A DNA stretch of 64,000 nt, taken from positions 1,054,001 through 1,118,000 of the forward strand of contig NZ_JAGGMN010000001.1 of assembly GCF_017875325.1 (NCBI RefSeq), read 5' to 3'. Both the position numbers and the translations under genes were made by a program. Each line of letters begins with the position of its first letter. Positions within the stretch are counted from its first letter, which is position 1. This document shows positions 62,074 through 64,000 of this stretch, one piece after another. This stretch comes from Methanofollis sp. W23. GTDB taxonomy: Archaea; Halobacteriota; Methanomicrobia; Methanomicrobiales; Methanofollaceae. A model generated the notes under the pieces. The model did no database searches, was not told where the DNA came from, and saw nothing but the letters and a program-made list of their open reading frames with translations.

Positions 62074-62571
62074 GTGAGAGAAATGCAGAGAAAAAGCAGA
62101 AGCGTACTCGCTGTTTTCGCAGGACTTCTCCTTGTCGGGATGCTCCTGGTTCCTGCAGTGAGTGCCGAAAGCGAACAGACTGACTCTATTGGAGTTAAGT
62201 CTGTGCAAATACTCAATGCTGGAGAATTGACCGTTGACGAAACTGGTGGTATGACCTGTACCGCGGATGCAAAATCATTCAATGTCAAGTATGTCCGTGG
62301 TCTTACATACAAAATCAAAGTCAACTGCGAGTATATTGAGACTGGCGATGTGTGGGTGCAGACTGCCAGATTCTTCTTGAAAGATGCAAGCGGAAGAGTA
62401 CTCGACTCGAAAGAAATTTTAGACACGCCAGGCGGTGACGAGAGTTGGAGAGGAACGCTTGAGTATACGTTCAGGCCAAATAGCGCTAATGACGTGTTTA
62501 ACTTTGAGATTTCTTGTAGTGGGGGATCCGAATCAGCAAGTGATGTAATTGACATTTTATTTTACGAGTGA
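62074..62571 (+). CDS. Small secreted protein, hypothetical, AT-rich codons
   Basis: 165 residues from GTG at 62074 (ATG at 62083 is possible). GGAGG six bases before the GTG decides the start. A signal peptide (about residues 7-31, SVLAVFAGLLLVGMLLVPAVSA) is followed by an external domain of about 130 residues rich in beta strands with three cysteines (MTCTADAKS, KVNCEYIET, FEISCSGGS). The codon use (AAA, ATT, GAA) is AT-richer than the neighbours, suggesting transfer or relaxed selection. No family is recognised. An M28 peptidase gene follows within 15 bases and may share its message. Confidence 0.65.
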   Translation: MREMQRKSRSVLAVFAGLLLVGMLLVPAVSAESEQTDSIGVKSVQILNAGELTVDETGGMTCTADAKSFNVKYVRGLTYKIKVNCEYIETGDVWVQTARFFLKDASGRVLDSKEILDTPGGDESWRGTLEYTFRPNSANDVFNFEISCSGGSESASDVIDILFYE

Positions 62572-62585
62572 TCGGAGATGCCTAG

Positions 62586-64000
62586 ATGAAACAAAAATTT
62601 CCCCTCTTTTTTGGTTTATCTCGTGAAAAAACATTAATCCCCACAAAGGGGCTCTATTTTGTCTTTGCTCTATTCATCCTTCTCGTCCCTACGACCTCCG
62701 CCTTCACCGCGGACACCGACGAGATCGAGACAGTCACCCGCGACCTCTGTAATCTCTCGCGGTTCACGGGGGACGAGGAAGAAGCGACCGAGTACATCAG
62801 TGAAAAGATGCACGAGCGCGGGCTTACCGTCACAGTCGAGTCCTTCGAGGTGCCGGTCGAGATCCGTGGAGGAGGGAGAGAAGATGAAGAACAACCGGTG
62901 CTCATCGGCTCCAATGTGATCGGGGTGAAGGAAGGGAAGAGCAACCAGACCGTGATCGTCTGCGCCCACTACGACACCGCCGCCCCCGAACACCCTGGCG
63001 AGGAGTATCCAGGTGCCGACGACAACGCCGCCGGCGTCGCCTCGATGCTCGAAGTTGCCCGCCTTCTCCAGGACGAGGACCTGGACCGGACTCTCTATTT
63101 CATCGCCTTCTCCGGTGAGGATGTGGGGTTGTTCGGGAGCAAAAAGTGGCTGGACGCACACGAAGACCGCCACGACGAGATCATCGCCGCCATCAACCTC
63201 GACTGCGTGGCATATGGCGATTCTCTCAGGGCCGTTGCCCTTCCCCAGCACCGTTGGCTCTATGAGTGGTTCCCTGAGAGTGGAAGTATCACATATGATC
63301 GCGCCTATGGGGTCGCGACAGGAGACGAGTTCAGGTTTCAGGAACACCACCTCCCGGTGATCAGGTTGATCGACGGCGGCGATCATGTCACTATCTGGGA
63401 TACGCCGGAAGACCGCCCCGAGAGGCTCAACTACACCCTCGCCGCCGGGTGCGCCAGGGCGGTGGCCGGGGGTATCGCATGGGTGGAAGAGACCGGCGAC
63501 CTGACGCCTCCCGAATGCGTGGCCAGGGTGGAGAATGGGACCATCTACTACGACTCACCAGAAGATCTCACCTACGAGGTGATCGTGGACCGTCAGAACC
63601 TCGGCTCCTTCCCGTCGGGTGCAGTCTCCCTGCCTCAAGGCGTCCACACCGCAGAGACGGTCGGCCATGACTACTTTGGGAACCTTCTCTGGGGGCCGAT
63701 ACAATATGTCCCGGGCGCCCACGAGGTGGAGGTCGTCGGCTATGACGCCGCCGGCAACCGGCAGAGGATCCACCTTGCCGCAGAAGGGAGAGACCTCGAT
63801 CTCCCGGTCGCGGCAAAAAATAACGCCGGGATCACCCTTGAGGCCTCTGGTCGAAATAAAAAGTGGTGTCCTGGCATTCAGGAACTTCGCTACGAGATCG
63901 AGAGGCCCAAAGAGGTGGCTGCGGTCGCCGGTTTCATCGACGGAATCAGAGTCGCAGACCTCTCTTCAGAGAACTCTCTCGTCCTCACGCCAGGAAATCA
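62586..64000 (+). CDS. M28-family zinc aminopeptidase, secreted (partial at right edge)
   Basis: At least 471 residues; the stop is beyond the window. ATG at 62586 follows ATCGGAGATGCCTAG. A signal anchor (about residues 22-44) precedes the peptidase domain: VCAHYDTAAPEH (first metal His and Asp), GADDNAAGVASMLEVARLLQ (metal Asp), FSGEDVGLFGSKKW (catalytic Glu, here GED where GEE is usual), NLDCVAYGD and DHVTIWDTPED (final metal His). From about residue 310 a beta-rich domain follows, perhaps a substrate-binding module. It would hydrolyse peptides outside the cell. The first 20 codons are AT-rich like the preceding gene. Confidence 0.88.
   Translation, partial: MKQKFPLFFGLSREKTLIPTKGLYFVFALFILLVPTTSAFTADTDEIETVTRDLCNLSRFTGDEEEATEYISEKMHERGLTVTVESFEVPVEIRGGGREDEEQPVLIGSNVIGVKEGKSNQTVIVCAHYDTAAPEHPGEEYPGADDNAAGVASMLEVARLLQDEDLDRTLYFIAFSGEDVGLFGSKKWLDAHEDRHDEIIAAINLDCVAYGDSLRAVALPQHRWLYEWFPESGSITYDRAYGVATGDEFRFQEHHLPVIRLIDGGDHVTIWDTPEDRPERLNYTLAAGCARAVAGGIAWVEETGDLTPPECVARVENGTIYYDSPEDLTYEVIVDRQNLGSFPSGAVSLPQGVHTAETVGHDYFGNLLWGPIQYVPGAHEVEVVGYDAAGNRQRIHLAAEGRDLDLPVAAKNNAGITLEASGRNKKWCPGIQELRYEIERPKEVAAVAGFIDGIRVADLSSENSLVLTPGN

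Overview
The window is from a high-GC methanogenic archaeon, most likely a Methanomicrobiales species close to Methanofollis or Methanoculleus. The evidence is gene content: a DUF2111 protein typical of methanogens, archaease plus RtcB RNA ligase, reversed secF-secD, the archaeosine pair tgtA-arcS, a beta-RFAP-synthase-like GHMP protein, DUF2551, AMMECR1, archaeal RNase P RNA, TATA-box promoters and many leaderless or near-leaderless starts. The assignment rests on recall of families, not on a search.

Layout. 0-5 kb, minus strand: biotin genes (bioY, birA), DUF2111, a hypothetical gene, rtcB, archease, a hypothetical gene and DUF2551. 5-16.7 kb: secF-secD, tRNA-Leu, psiE, the UPF0210-ACT pair, a ClC-type channel, an HdeD-like protein, cardiolipin synthase and a ZIP transporter. 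16.8-24.4 kb: a broken membrane gene, a PHP phosphoesterase, then an iron operon (two FeoA domains, split FeoB, a membrane protein, a DtxR regulator) divergent from nadA across operator-like palindromes. 24.8-34.3 kb: DUF1269, a secreted propeller, a PadR-HAAS operon with a three-fold iterated operator, a lipoprotein, upp-uraA, a propeller pseudogene and a Dps-like ferritin with a second ZIP transporter. 34.3-37.2 kb: leuC-leuD-leuB family operon (leucine or coenzyme B precursor pathway). 38.2-47 kb: a 35-residue protein translationally coupled to an Na+/solute symporter, DUF1847, and a glycosylation operon (FAD mutase-like protein, two tandem GT4 paralogues, GT2). 47.4-60.5 kb: radical SAM-HhH protein, PAS histidine kinase, GHMP and DUF2148 proteins, methyltransferase, gltA/NfnB with an NfnA-like partner, arcS, tgtA, AMMECR1 and rnpB. 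The right end has an AT-richer secreted protein behind a structured leader, and an M28 peptidase running off the edge.

The most unusual feature is the intergenic DNA. About 14 kb (roughly a fifth of the window) lies in long gaps, and nearly all of these are a mosaic of one interspersed repeat family. Units are bounded by a 13-base terminal inverted repeat, GGCTCTGTAGAAA ... TTTCTACAGAGCC, and contain GC-rich hairpin cores. Several copies are flanked by 8-base direct repeats, which marks them as miniature transposable elements (MITEs). One sits inside a broken gene, another abuts a truncated gene, and a smaller AT-rich palindrome has inserted into three of the repeat cores. No transposase gene is present in the window.
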